Shown here: positions 1 to 7,969 of the stretch, one piece after another
Layout: every line of letters starts with the position of its first letter
Numbering within the stretch: position 1 is the first letter of the stretch
DNA from: Stramenopiles sp. TOSAG23-6
Lineage: Eukaryota; Sar
Reading direction: 5' to 3'
Assembly: GCA_900128565.1 (NCBI GenBank)
Contig: LT636173.1
Coordinates: 1 to 13,168, forward strand
DNA length: 13,168 nt
The notes under the pieces: generated by a model
Told to the model about the DNA's origin: nothing
The model's database searches: none
The model's input: the letters and a program-made list of their open reading frames with translations, nothing else
Program-made: the position numbers and the translations under genes

Positions 1-80
1 AAAAAAAAAAAAAAAAAAATTGTTAGGTACAAAATTTCGTATGAAAAAAAAAATTAAAAAATTCATGATGAAAAAAGTAC
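1..80 (-). other. Intron 2 of the minus-strand gene, cut by window edge
   Basis: This intron starts with donor GTACTT at 80 on the minus strand and repeats the architecture of intron 1: a near-palindrome TACAAAATTTCGTA on the plus strand (28-41), the branch-like CCTAAC (27-22) and a T tract of at least 19 (19-1). By analogy with intron 1, the acceptor AG should lie within a few bases left of the window. The modules at 1-53 and 274-322 are close copies 273 bp apart. Confidence 0.65.
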
Positions 81-268
81 ATTTTTTCGTGTACTTGTCT
101 CAATGACAATGTTAAATACTCCATCTGATGTATATATTCCATTCAAATTAAGTGAACTGTCGCCAAATATTGTAAAATAATATTTCAAAAAATTGATTTT
201 TTTGTTGGGTATATAATTGTATAGGAAAAAAAAAATTCAATTTTGAAAACGTATATATGAAATAGACA
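81..268 (-). other. Candidate exon 2 of the minus-strand gene, frameshifted
   Basis: On the minus strand this segment lies between a good acceptor (poly-T then AAAAG, ending at 269) and a GTACTT donor starting at 80. Entering in phase 0 from exon 1, the frame reads about 11 codons, passes a T10 run (226-235) and stops at a TGA about 12 codons later. The frame after the run is open and more protein-like, including GDSSLNLNGIYTSDG and then FNIVIETSTRKN just before the donor. One extra T would make 189 nt, or 63 codons in phase 0 to 0, which fits both neighbouring splice sites. Without the second splice this frame ends at TGA 65-63. Confidence 0.5.
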
Positions 269-874
269 CTTTTAAAAAAAAAAAAAAAAAAATCGTTAGG
301 TACGAAATTTCGTAGGAAAAAAAATAAAATTCATTCTACAAAAACATACATTTGAACCATCATCATTTCCATGAATAGAATGTGTTGATTGTGTTGGGAC
401 ACCAACAAATAATATTAATTCAATATCGTATAATGGATTATTTTTGTTTTTTACATTCTTGGATGTATTGTCAGATGATATATCTTTTGCCCAGGAGCAT
501 TCTACAGAAAATTGAGCGTTACTTAAATCACTTTTTAGACCTTTTACAGTGACTTTTTTACTACGACATAATTTTTCCAACTCTGGCTCTGAATCTACCA
601 TTTCATTTACAATAAAAGACATCACTTTATCTACATATGTTACTACTTGCTTTTGTCGAGAAAGTTTTGGAAGGTCTTCCTTCATGCACCAGAAAGGTAG
701 CCTGTGTTGTTGAGTTTCAAATAAAGGTAACATATCAGTAGCGATTACGGGATATTCACCAACATTGACATCACCTTTATGACAATAATTTCCAAGTATA
801 AAGAATGCATTTGAATTAACTATTGTACTTTTTGATTCAACTACAGGCTTAAATAATACGTAGATGGAACGCAT
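81..874 (-). CDS. Unrecognised two-plus-exon gene, 3' end outside window
   Basis: I do not recognise this protein. Proposed exon 1 is 874 to 350: 175 codons in phase 0, starting at the first ATG on this strand downstream of the divergent promoter. It ends at the classic donor GTATGT. Exon 2 is 268 to 81 and ends at a GTACTT donor. Exon 1 encodes a mildly hydrophobic, mixed-charge protein with cysteines at 31, 63, 103 and 126, a CHKGD stretch at 31-35, a charged central region (about 92-118) and an Asn/Lys-rich patch at 135-147. I see no clear signal peptide or membrane helix. Without splicing, the frame runs only 17 more Phe-rich codons to a stop at 298-296, which looks like intron read-through. 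Exon 2 is 188 nt and joins in frame only if one T is added to its T10 run (226-235). The reading of the spliced product is therefore uncertain, and the gene may be a pseudogene or contain a sequencing error. Confidence 0.6.
269..349 (-). other. Intron 1 of the minus-strand gene
   Basis: This 81-nt intron is read on the minus strand. It has donor GTATGT (349 to 344), then a perfect 14-bp palindrome TACGAAATTTCGTA (314-301), the branch-point-like CCTAAC (300-295), a T19 tract (292-274) and acceptor AAAAG ending at 269. The order donor, branch site, polypyrimidine tract, AG is textbook, and the length resembles the 97-nt intron in the neighbouring gene. Confidence 0.75.
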
Positions 875-896
875 TTTTTTTTTTTTTTTTTTTTTT
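875..896 (-). promoter_or_regulatory. A22 run abutting the start codon
   Basis: On the minus strand, 22 adenines directly precede the ATG at 874-872, giving A at every position including -3. It lies in the presumed 5' leader and is a slippage-prone homopolymer, so its exact length may vary or be misread. Confidence 0.6.
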
Positions 897-1138
897 AAAG
901 GAAATTCCGCACAGTTATTCAACAAAAACGTTTACCGCAACTCACCAAAAAAAAAAAAAGATGATCTCTATACCGTCGTTGATGATTAATACAATGAATT
1001 ATCCAAAGAGTTGATGATGCTTCACTTTGGTCTATGTAGAATCGTAATCTGATGAAATATTTTGGTTGCTTTTGTGGTGCAGAAAAGAGCGCCCTTTGTT
1101 TTTTTGCTCTCACACAGCAGTCGGTTATAATTTTTAAA

Positions 1139-1153
1139 AAACCCTAACCCTAG
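1139..1153. promoter_or_regulatory. Telo-box-like AAACCCTAACCCTAG
   Basis: There are two CCCTAA-type words in tandem (AAACCCTAACCCTAG), the reverse complement of TTAGGGTTAGGG. AAACCCTAA telo-boxes are known promoter elements in plants. A similar role here is only an inference, and a small interstitial telomeric remnant is equally possible. It sits roughly in the middle of the divergent promoter region. Confidence 0.45.
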
Positions 1154-1164
1154 TAAATATAAGC

Positions 1165-1174
1165 GATCTAGATC
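1165..1174. promoter_or_regulatory. Perfect palindrome GATCTAGATC
   Basis: This is a 10-bp perfect inverted repeat in the divergent promoter, 11 bp after the telo-box-like motif. It is a possible dimeric protein-binding site, but no factor can be named. Confidence 0.3.
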
Positions 1175-1209
1175 CAATAATAAATATTTAACGGTTGTTC
1201 ATTTTTCAT

Positions 1210-1217
1210 TTGCGCAA
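1210..1217. promoter_or_regulatory. Perfect palindrome TTGCGCAA
   Basis: This 8-bp palindrome with a GCGC core stands out in very AT-rich surroundings. Short GC-core palindromes are common targets of apicomplexan AP2 factors in general. No specific match is claimed. Confidence 0.3.
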
Positions 1218-1227
1218 CGTATCCTAT

Positions 1228-1233
1228 ATGTAA
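1228..1233 (+). promoter_or_regulatory. Minimal ATG-TAA upstream of the pseudoprotease
   Basis: An ATG followed at once by TAA lies about 110 bp before the proposed start. If it is inside the mRNA leader it could act as a start-stop uORF that lowers translation. If transcription starts downstream of it, it means nothing. The transcription start is not known. Confidence 0.25.
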
Positions 1234-1236
1234 TAA

Positions 1237-1252
1237 TAATAATCGATTATTA
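1237..1252. promoter_or_regulatory. 16-bp perfect palindrome centred on ATCGAT
   Basis: TAATAATCGATTATTA is a perfect 16-bp inverted repeat about 95 bp upstream of the pseudoprotease start codon. The AT-rich arms make chance occurrence easier, but it is the longest palindrome in the intergenic region. Confidence 0.35.
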
Positions 1253-1345
1253 AAGAAGATCACTGTATTAAACCATTTTACTTCATCACGTACATACTAC
1301 ATTTTCACTACAGCTATATCAAAGTAAATTCATTCACTGTGCAGA

Positions 1346-3137
1346 ATGCTGTCTCATGAAATAGCATCAGGAACGAATAAAGAAGTTCAGCAGAAGACAA
1401 ATGCTTTAAAGGATAAAGTGAGTGTGAAAATTGTTGCTCAGAACACCAAAAATCGTAAACCTCAACTTTCAAAGACATCTCCAAATGATGTGCATGTTGA
1501 ATATGGAAATTACGAAATGGATGAAAGACAGGAAGTTCAATCTGGGTGCTTTTTACTGTTTTTACTCATAATTATTTTGGTCACTTTTCTTTTAACGTGG
1601 TCAACATATTCAATCATTGAGTATGCAGATGGAAACGTGAATGATACATACATTTTTGGGTCGAGTGCACCTGCTTTACTCCTAATTATACTGGGTATCA
1701 TGATCTACATTCTCCGAATTCGTAATAAGTCTTCGAAAAACGTCATTAATAATACAACATTATGTATTATTATGATACTATTAATGAGTGGCGCAGCTGT
1801 TGGAGGTTATTTTTCGATTAAAGAATTGTATGGTAAAAATTCATTTTGTGAGTATATGCGAAGCTTTCAAGTGAACATAAATCCCAATGAAATTTGTCAA
1901 CGAAAACAACTGCTTGAAGAAATGGATAATAACATCAACGCCCATAATTCAAGTAATACAGAATGTTCAGCTAGTCAATCTAAATTAAGTCATCAAACGG
2001 AACTTGAAGTATTGCACTCACTTGGACTTCATGATGCTGAAGGTCTGTACAAACAATTTTTTGGCGGTTACTCTAGTACCCTGTCGTTGACCAATTATGA
2101 TGCATGTACAAAAATCGATTGGTCCGATGGAACAAAGAATGCAGAATGTACAGCTAAAGTTTCTCAAGCTGTAACACCTCCAAAACACCAAGGCGATTGC
2201 TCATCATCTTGGGCAATGGTGACAGTTGCACTTATTGAATCAGCGTATGTCATCCAAAGAGACGTAAAAGATGTCGTACCTTTTTCCGTTGAACATATTG
2301 TCAATTGTCAACCTACTGTAAACGTAAATGGTAAAGATTATCATGGTTGTCATGGTGGGAATGCCGTATTTGCTTTACAGCAACTGAAATCTGAGGGTAT
2401 CTGCACTGCTGAAAAGTATCCTTATTCATACTATAATCCAGCTGAAGTAACGAAATGCCTTGACAGCTCAAACTGTGATAAGTCTGTTGAAGCTCTTGAA
2501 ACTAAAGCATTTGAGTATGAAACAGGAAAGGCGTGCAAAAATGAAATCACAGAGAAATGTACAGATGTGAGTGTAAAAAACATTTATAAAGTGGCAGAAG
2601 ATGGGACAATGACAGAGGCTCAAATAAAAAAGGTACTTGCAAACAAAGGTCCAATTGCTATTGGGCTAAGTATAGACATTGCAAATGTGGGCGATTTTAT
2701 GAAGAAACATACCTGCATCATTACTCCAACATGTGGCAATGTCACAGAATCCGGTTTAATTGTTGGTTACGATGAAACTGATTCTAATAACAAATATTGG
2801 AAAGTAAAAATGTCATGGGGTGAGGAAATTGGTACTTTCTTGTCATACATTTTCATTTTTTTTTTCTTTTACCAAAAATAGTACCTAACAAATTGTATTA
2901 CTGTAAAACATATCTTTTTTCATAATAGGTGAAGGTGGATTCATAAAACTCAAAATGGGAAGTGAAAAGTGTTTATATGATGGGTATTTTGTGGAAATAA
3001 ATGATATTTCAGTAAAAACTCCGCCACCTACGGATCCAGTAAAAAAGCAACAAGTGGAGGCTGCGATAAAAACGGCAAGCGAAGGACACAAAAGTGTATT
3101 TTTTTTTCATGCAAACATGAATGATTTTAGGTTTTAA
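1346..3137 (+). CDS. Membrane-anchored papain-like (C1A) pseudoprotease
   Basis: Two exons (1346-2831 and 2929-3137) encode 564 residues. The N-terminus (1-65) is basic and presumably cytosolic. Three hydrophobic helices follow at about 67-91, 107-124 and 138-157; the loop charges fit a lumenal or external C-terminal domain. Residues about 158-255 occupy the propeptide position, but I see no ERFNIN signature. The C1A domain (about 256-521) shows HQGDCSSSW, VNCQ, GCHGG, GICTAEKYPY, VGYD, KMSWG and, after splicing, GEGGFIKL. The oxyanion Gln282 is kept, but catalytic Cys is Ser288 (TCT), His is Glu468 (GAA) and Asn is Met489 (ATG). Peptidase activity is therefore very unlikely. Ser for Cys recalls Plasmodium SERA proteins, but loss of His and Asn goes further. 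Cys510 aligns with papain Cys200 and the domain ends 11 residues later. A 43-residue tail follows, and its last 13 codons are satellite DNA. The role may be binding or regulatory; that is inference. Confidence 0.85.
2832..2928 (+). other. Phase-1 intron in the pseudoprotease gene
   Basis: This 97-nt intron has donor GTACTT, a T-rich tract (about 2849-2870), branch-like GTACCTAAC (2881-2889), a second T run and acceptor ATAG at 2925-2928. Splicing rebuilds a Gly codon (2831 plus 2929-2930) and restores the C1A signature around the WG..GxGF turn. Without it, translation stops at 2879-2881 after a Phe-rich tail. The donor closely resembles that of minus-strand intron 2. Confidence 0.88.
2881..2891 (+). 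other. Conserved intron branch-point word GTACCTAACAA
   Basis: The word GTACCTAACAA matches the words in the two minus-strand introns (GTACCTAACAA at 30-20 and GTACCTAACGA at 303-293). The CTAAC core is a standard branch-point form. The shared GTAC extension is more than general splicing rules require. It lies 37-47 nt before the acceptor. Confidence 0.6.
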
Positions 3138-3326
3138 ATGATCATTTTTTATTTATTTTAAATATGTATGACATATTGTAAAGATTATTTACAGTATTTT
3201 CGGCTTATCTTCAAAAGATGAATGATTTTTGCTTTTACATGATAAAAGTTGTTATTCATTTGCAATACTATTTTGACATATTGTGTAGATTATTGCAAGT
3301 ATTTTGGTTTTTCTTGCAAACATGAA

Positions 3327-3336
3327 TTAGGGTTAG
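3327..3336 (+). repeat. Telomere-like TTAGGGTTAG within satellite
   Basis: TTAGGGTTAG lies where other units read GATGTTTGCTTTT. The next unit has the related GTTAGCGTTAG. It may be a telomere-derived word or a chance variant. Confidence 0.45.
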
Positions 3337-3490
3337 CTATTAAATGATAACAATGATTTTTTATATACAATATAATTGACATATTGTACAGATTATTGGA
3401 TGTATTTTTGCTCTTCTTGCAAACATGAGTTAGCGTTAGCTATTAAATTATAATAGTATTTATTTATTTGAAGTACTCTTGACATATTGT

Positions 3491-4315
3491 GCAGATTATT
3501 TGCTGTATTTTTGTTTTTTCTTGCAATGATGGATGATGATTACTTTAGAATGATGAAAATGTTGATTTATTTCAAAAACCATTGACATATTGTATAGATT
3601 ATTGAATGTATTTTTTTTTATTCAAAAGATGAATGATGATTACTTTTAAATGATAATAATGTTGATTTATTTCATATACTATTGACATATTGTACAGATT
3701 ACTTGCTGCATTTTATTTTTCTTGCAAAGATTATTAATGTTAGATTTTAAAATAACGATGTAAATTCATTTGAAGTACTATTGACATATTGTACAAATTA
3801 TTGGTTATATTTTTGTTTTTCTTGCAATGATGGATGATGATTACTTTTACATGATAATAATGTTGATTTATTTCATATACTATTGACATATTGTACAGAT
3901 TATTTGCTGTATTTTTGTTTTTCTTGCAATGATGGATGATGATTACTTTTAAATGATAAAAATGTTGATTTATTTCAAAAACCATTGGCATATTGTATAG
4001 ATTATTGTTTGTATTTTTGTTTTTCTTGTAATGACGGATGATGATTGCTTTTAAATGATAATAGTGTTGATTTATTTCATAAACTATTGACATATTGTAC
4101 AATTTTTTTAACATATTTTTGTTTTTCTTGCAATGATGGATGATGATTACTTTTAAATGATAATAATGTTGATTTATTTCAAAAACCATTGACATATTGT
4201 ATAGATTATTTGCTGTATTTTTGTTTTTCTTGCAATGACGGATGATGATTACTTTTAAATGATAATAATGTTGATTTATTTCAAATACTATTGACATATT
4301 GTATAGATTATTGTG
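3491..4315. repeat. Homogenised satellite block with CTTGCAATGATGG variant
   Basis: Several of the roughly eight units here share the derived middle block CTTGCAATGATGGATGATG and the flank AAAAACCATTG. They resemble each other more than units elsewhere, which suggests recent local spread by unequal exchange. The minus strand stays open for 185 codons across 3740-4297 because the units here are mostly 102 bp and free of stops in one frame. Confidence 0.7.
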
Positions 4316-5226
4316 CGTATTTTTGTTTTATTCAAAAGATGAATAATGTTNGCTTTTAGATGATAACAATATTTTATCATTTACAATATCTATGACATAT
4401 TGTACAGATTATAGGATGTATTTTTGATTTTAATCAAAAGATGAATGATTTAGCTTTGAAATGATAATAATGCTTATTCATGTACAATATCCATGACATA
4501 TTGTACAAATTATTGAAGGTATTTTTGTTTTTCTTGCAAAGATAAATTATGCTAGATTTTCAATAATATCAATGTTGATTCATTTTAGATACTTTTGATA
4601 TATTGTACATATGATTTTGTGTATCGTTGCTTTTCTTGCAAATATGAATAATGTATGCTTTGAAGAAACAACGTTGATTCATTTAAACTGCTAGTAACAT
4701 ATTGTACAAATTATTGAAGGTATTTTTGTTGTTATTCAAAAGATGAATTATATTTGGTTTTAAATGATATCAATGCTTATTGATTTGAAATACTAGTGAC
4801 ANATTATGTAGATAATTGGCAGTATTTTTGGCTTTATGCAAAAGATGAATGATGTTTGATTTTAAATGATAATATTTTTTATTCATTTTAAATACTATTG
4901 ACATATTGTAGAGATTATTGAGCGTATTTTTGAATTTGTGGAAAAGATGAATGAAGTTTGATTTTAAATAATAATATGTTTTATTTGTTTAAATACTATT
5001 GACATATTGTACAGATTATTGGCAGTATTTTTGGATTTATGGAAAAGATTGATGGCGTTAACATTTAAATGATAATTAAATGATGATTTATTTTAAATAC
5101 TATTGATATATTGTACAGATTATTGTGGGTATTTTTGTTTTTGTTGCAAAGATGAATATTGTTTGCATTTTATTGATAACAATGTTCATTCATTGAAAAT
5201 ATTATTGACATATTGTAGAGATTATT

Positions 5227-5248
5227 GTACGACAAATGGATAAATTTG
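5227..5248. repeat. Satellite unit with about 16 extra bases
   Basis: The unit between landmarks 5208 and 5326 is 118 bp. The extra bases fall between GATTATTG and GTATTTTTG and include ACGACAAATGG, which is unlike the rest of the array. It is the clearest length outlier among the units I measured. Confidence 0.6.
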
Positions 5249-5654
5249 GTATTTTTGTTTTTATTCAAAAGATGAATAATGTTTGCATTTATATGATACA
5301 ATATTTATTTATTTCAAATACTAGTGACATATTGTAGAGATTATTGGCCGTATTTTTGTTTTTGTGGAAAAGATGAATAATGTTTGCTTTTATATGAAAA
5401 AAATGTTGATTTATTTAAAATACTATTGACATATTGTACAGATTATTTCCAGTATTTTTGTTTTTCTTGCAAATTTGAATGATGTTTGCTTTTATATGAA
5501 AAAAATGTTTCTCATTTCAAATACTATTGACATATTGTGTAGATTATTTCAAGTATTTTTGTCTTTATTCAAAAGATGAATAATGTTTGCTTTTATATGA
5601 TAAAAATGTTTATTTATTTAAAATATTAGTGACATATTGTAGAGATTATTGTCT

Positions 5655-5799
5655 GTATTTTTGTTTTTATTCAAAAGGTTGAATGATGTTTGCTTTTTAA
5701 TGATGAAAATGCTTATCTATTTCATATACTATTGACATATTGTAGAGATTATGGACTGTATTTTTGTTTTTGATCAAAAGATGAATAATGTTTGCTTTT
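5655..5799. repeat. Exact 145-bp duplication, first copy
   Basis: This segment is identical by eye over 145 bp to 5958-6102, an offset of 303 bp or three units. It includes the rare variants TTCAAAAGGTTGAATG, GCTTATCTATTTCATATAC, ATTATGGACTG and TTGATCAAAAG. Neighbouring units differ much more, so this is a recent three-unit duplication or conversion. Confidence 0.85.
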
Positions 5800-5957
5800 T
5801 AATGATACTAATATTTATTTTGTATACTAGTGACATATTGTACATATTATTTAATGTATTTTTGTTTTTAATCAAAAGATGAATACTGTTTTCTTTCAAA
5901 TTACACCAATGTTTAATCATTTCCAATACTGAGGACATATTGTAGACATTATTAGAC

Positions 5958-6102
5958 GTATTTTTGTTTTTATTCAAAAGGTTGAATGATGTTTGCTTTT
6001 TAATGATGAAAATGCTTATCTATTTCATATACTATTGACATATTGTAGAGATTATGGACTGTATTTTTGTTTTTGATCAAAAGATGAATAATGTTTGCTT
6101 TT
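5958..6102. repeat. Exact 145-bp duplication, second copy
   Basis: This is the partner of 5655-5799. The match ends after TTTGCTTTT, where the copies diverge (TAATGATAC against ATCTGAAAA). Confidence 0.85.
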
Positions 6103-6297
6103 ATCTGAAAAAAAATGTATATTTATTTCAAACAATATTGACATATTGTATGGATTATTGGAAGTATTTTTGTTTTTATTCAAATGATGAATGATGTTTG
6201 CTTTTACATGATAAAAATATTTATTTATTTCATATACTATTGACGTATTGTAGACATTATTGTACGTATTTTTTTTTTATTCAAAAGATGAATACTG

Positions 6298-6308
6298 TTT
6301 AGGGTTAG
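6298..6308 (+). repeat. Telomere-like TTTAGGGTTAG within satellite
   Basis: TTTAGGGTTAG lies 56 bases after the GAC landmark at 6242. TTTAGGG is the telomere repeat form in many apicomplexans. The same word occurs at the same unit position at 12986-12996. Confidence 0.5.
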
Positions 6309-7709
6309 AATGATATAAATGTTGATTCATTTCAAATACTATTGACATATTGTAGAGATTATTGATGGTATTTTTGTTTTTATTCAAAAGATGAATAATG
6401 TTTGCTTTTATATGATGAAAATGTTGATTTATTTCATATACTATTGACATATTGTACAAAATATTGACAGTATTTCTGTTTTTATTCAAAAGATGAATAA
6501 TGTTTGCCTTTATATGATGAAAATGTTGATTTATTTAAAATATTAGTGACATATTGTATAGATTATTGCTTGTATTTTGTTTTTATTCAAAAGATGAATG
6601 GTGTTTGCTTTAGAATGATATCAATGTTTATTTATTTTGTATACTATTGACATATTATACAGATTATTGGACGTATTTTTGTTTTTCTTGCAAATTTGAA
6701 TGATTTTTGCTTTAGAATGATAAAAATGTTTATTTATTTCATATATTATTGACATATTGTAGACATTATTGCAAGTATTTTTGTTTTCTTGCAAAGATGA
6801 ATTATTTTAACTTTTACTTGATAACAATGTTTATTCATTAAAAATACTATTGACATATTGTAGAGATTATTTCGAGTATTTTTGTTTTCATTCAAAAGAT
6901 GAATGATGTTTGCGTTTTAATGATAAAACTGTTTATTCATTTCATACACTAGTGACATATTGTAGACATTATTGATCGTATTTTTCTTTTATTCAAAAGG
7001 TTGAATGGTGTTTGCTTTTTAATGATAAAATTGCTTATTTATTTTGTATACTATTGACATATTGTACAGATTATTTCGAGTATTTTTGTTTTTTTTCAAA
7101 AGATGAATGATGTTTGCTTTGAAATGATAAATATGTTGATTTATTTCATATACTAGTGACATATTGTAGGCATTATTGAACGTATTTTTGGTTTTATTCA
7201 AAAGGTTGAATGATGTTTGCTTTTGCATGATGAAAATATTTATTTATTTCAAATACTATTGACATATTGTACAGATTATTGCAAGTATCTTTGTTTGTAT
7301 TCAAAAGATGAATGGTTTTAGCATTTTAATGATAATAATGATTATTTATTTCAAATACTATTCACATATTGTACAGATTATTGCCTGTATTTTGGTTTTA
7401 TTCAAAAGATGAATGATGTTTGCTTTAGAATGATATCAATGTTAATTTATTTAAAATACTATTGGAATATTTTACAGAGTATTGTATGTATTTTTGTTTT
7501 TATTCAAAAGATGAATGATGTTTGCTTTTGCATGATGAAAATGTTTATTTATTTCAAATACTATTAACATATTGTATATATTATTGGCTGTATTTTTGTT
7601 TTATTCAAAAGATGAATGATGTTTACTTTAGAATGATATCAATGTTTATTTATTGAAAATAGTATTGAAAATATTGTAGAGATTATTGACCGTATTTTTG
7701 TTTTTATTC

Positions 7710-7969
7710 AAAAGATGAATGATTTTAGCTTTTAAATGATAAAAATGTTGATTTAATTTGTATACTATTGACATATTGTACAGATTATTTAATGTATTTG
7801 TTTTTATTTAAAAGATGAATGATTTTAGCTTTTAAATGATAAAAATGTTGATTTATTTTGTATACTATTGACATATTGTAGATATTATTTGAAGTATTTG
7901 TTTTTATTTAAAAGATGAATGATTTTAGCTTTTAAATGATAAAAATGTTGATTTATTTCAAATACTGTT
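7710..7969. repeat. Near-identical short-unit satellite cluster
   Basis: Consecutive units here share GATTTTAGCTTTTAAATGATA, and two of them have the shortened GTATTTGTTTTTATTTAAAAG block. Landmarks at 7770, 7870 and 7970 give exact 100-bp spacing. This is another local expansion. Confidence 0.7.

Larger units (their letters stand above)
875..1345. promoter_or_regulatory. Divergent intergenic promoter region
   Basis: This 471-bp region separates the start codons of two head-to-head genes, so both promoters must lie here. It contains A22 on the minus strand immediately before the minus-gene ATG, a 13-A run (947-959), a telomere/telo-box-like motif (1139-1153), three perfect palindromes (1165-1174, 1210-1217, 1237-1252) and a plus-strand ATG-TAA (1228-1233). 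I found no ATG on the minus strand between about 1113 and 874, which supports 874 as the start. No tRNA or other RNA gene was recognised. Binding proteins are unknown. Confidence 0.6.

Noticed and set aside
1-292. A19 runs as tails of retroposed elements
   Set aside because: Both sit just after CCTAAC on the minus strand in the polypyrimidine-tract position of introns, and no target-site duplications were seen.
919-1113. 64-codon minus-strand open frame upstream of the minus gene
   Set aside because: It begins at GTG, not ATG; an in-frame TAG lies upstream and no ATG exists in the segment. It is leader or promoter DNA unless an unseen upstream exon joins it.
2879-2881. In-frame TAG as a reassigned codon (alternative genetic code)
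   Set aside because: It lies within an intron with good splice sites. Splicing restores the conserved motif, and no other in-frame stops need explaining in that gene.
2885-3091. 68-codon minus-strand open frame
   Set aside because: It overlaps the intron and exon 2 of the pseudoprotease, which has clear family motifs. It is a shadow frame.
1346-3137. Naming the gene as a SERA or as a specific piroplasm protease
   Set aside because: Only the C1A fold and Ser at the Cys position support it. The triple helix N-terminus and loss of His do not match what I know of SERA, so no symbol is given.
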